Below, piece by piece: positions 62,847 to 64,000 of a stretch of 64,000 nucleotides of DNA (the stretch's first letter is position 1; each line of letters opens with the position of its first letter). A program made the translations under genes and the position numbers. The stretch comes from Brachybacterium sp. P6-10-X1 (GTDB lineage: Bacteria > Actinomycetota > Actinomycetes > Actinomycetales > Dermabacteraceae), in the NCBI RefSeq assembly GCF_001969445.1, contig NZ_CP017297.1, positions 310,001-374,000 of the forward strand. Direction: 5' to 3'. The notes beneath the pieces were generated by a model that saw only the letters and a program-made list of their open reading frames with translations, had not been told where the DNA came from and did no database searches.

Positions 62847-64000
<1,154 letters not shown>

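Overview
The window is about 70% G+C and is packed with housekeeping genes typical of actinobacteria: an actinobacterial cytochrome supercomplex (ctaCDF and ctaE-qcrCAB with a diheme cytochrome c), PknL with its Rv2175c-like partner, a DUF3043 protein, a Rel-type (p)ppGpp enzyme, a class II DAHP synthase and a Lys/Ala-rich primary sigma factor. Much of the order from erpA to the prenyl synthase (36.4-59.5 kb) resembles, as I remember it, the Mycobacterium tuberculosis Rv2204c-Rv2173 neighbourhood. My best guess is a member of Micrococcales such as Brachybacterium (Dermabacteraceae); the genus is inference.

Layout. 0-7.2 kb, minus strand: a D-2-hydroxyacid dehydrogenase cut by the window edge, then treZ, treY and glgX, a glycogen-to-trehalose operon. 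7.4-8.4 kb: six tRNA genes in two divergent groups containing inverted identical copies of tRNA-Val(GAC) and tRNA-Gly(GCC), followed by a BCCT osmolyte transporter. 10.8-25 kb, plus strand: thrS, a HIT protein, a PrsW-like protease, yebC-ruvC-ruvA-ruvB, yajC-secD-secF, apt and rel. 25-31.7 kb: an AbiEi-like orphan, a DUF349 protein, hisS, thioredoxin and a DEAD-box helicase. 32-36.7 kb: aspS, DUF3043, an M20 peptidase and an ErpA-type Fe-S protein. 37.1-45.4 kb: aerobic respiration, with ctaC-ctaD-ctaF facing ctaE-qcrC-qcrA-qcrB and a 90-residue unknown gene between them. 45.6-60.8 kb: trpD, a free-standing RAM domain, an exonuclease/GIY-YIG fusion, a FadD15-like ligase, a ROK glucokinase, a membrane protein plus hydrolase pair, PlsC, aroG, pknL with four PASTA domains, an Rv2175c-like regulator, a prenyl diphosphate synthase and a DUF4192-like protein. 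60.8-64 kb: metX, a universal stress protein and the start of sigA.

How the genes connect. GlgX debranches glycogen, and TreY and TreZ turn the released maltooligosaccharides into trehalose; with the BCCT carrier this gives two routes to osmoprotection. ctaCDE and qcrABC encode the terminal oxidase and the bcc complex. RuvABC and YebC serve recombination, with an SOS box in front of ruvA. PknL and the DNA-binding protein beside it form a signalling pair next to lipid and aromatic biosynthesis.

Regulatory signals are the most informative part. At least eight genes have a -10-like hexamer ending 6-7 nt before the start codon and no Shine-Dalgarno sequence, which points to leaderless mRNAs. Thioredoxin and sigA carry GGAAT-N17/18-GTT elements expected for a SigR/SigH-type thiol-stress sigma factor. 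Many operons end in long, near-perfect GC hairpins without a U-tract.

I found no mobile element, CRISPR array, phage, restriction or toxin system that I could defend, and nothing that looks like a wholly new multi-gene system. The leads worth following are regulatory elements, the inverted tRNA cluster and a few small or orphan genes.
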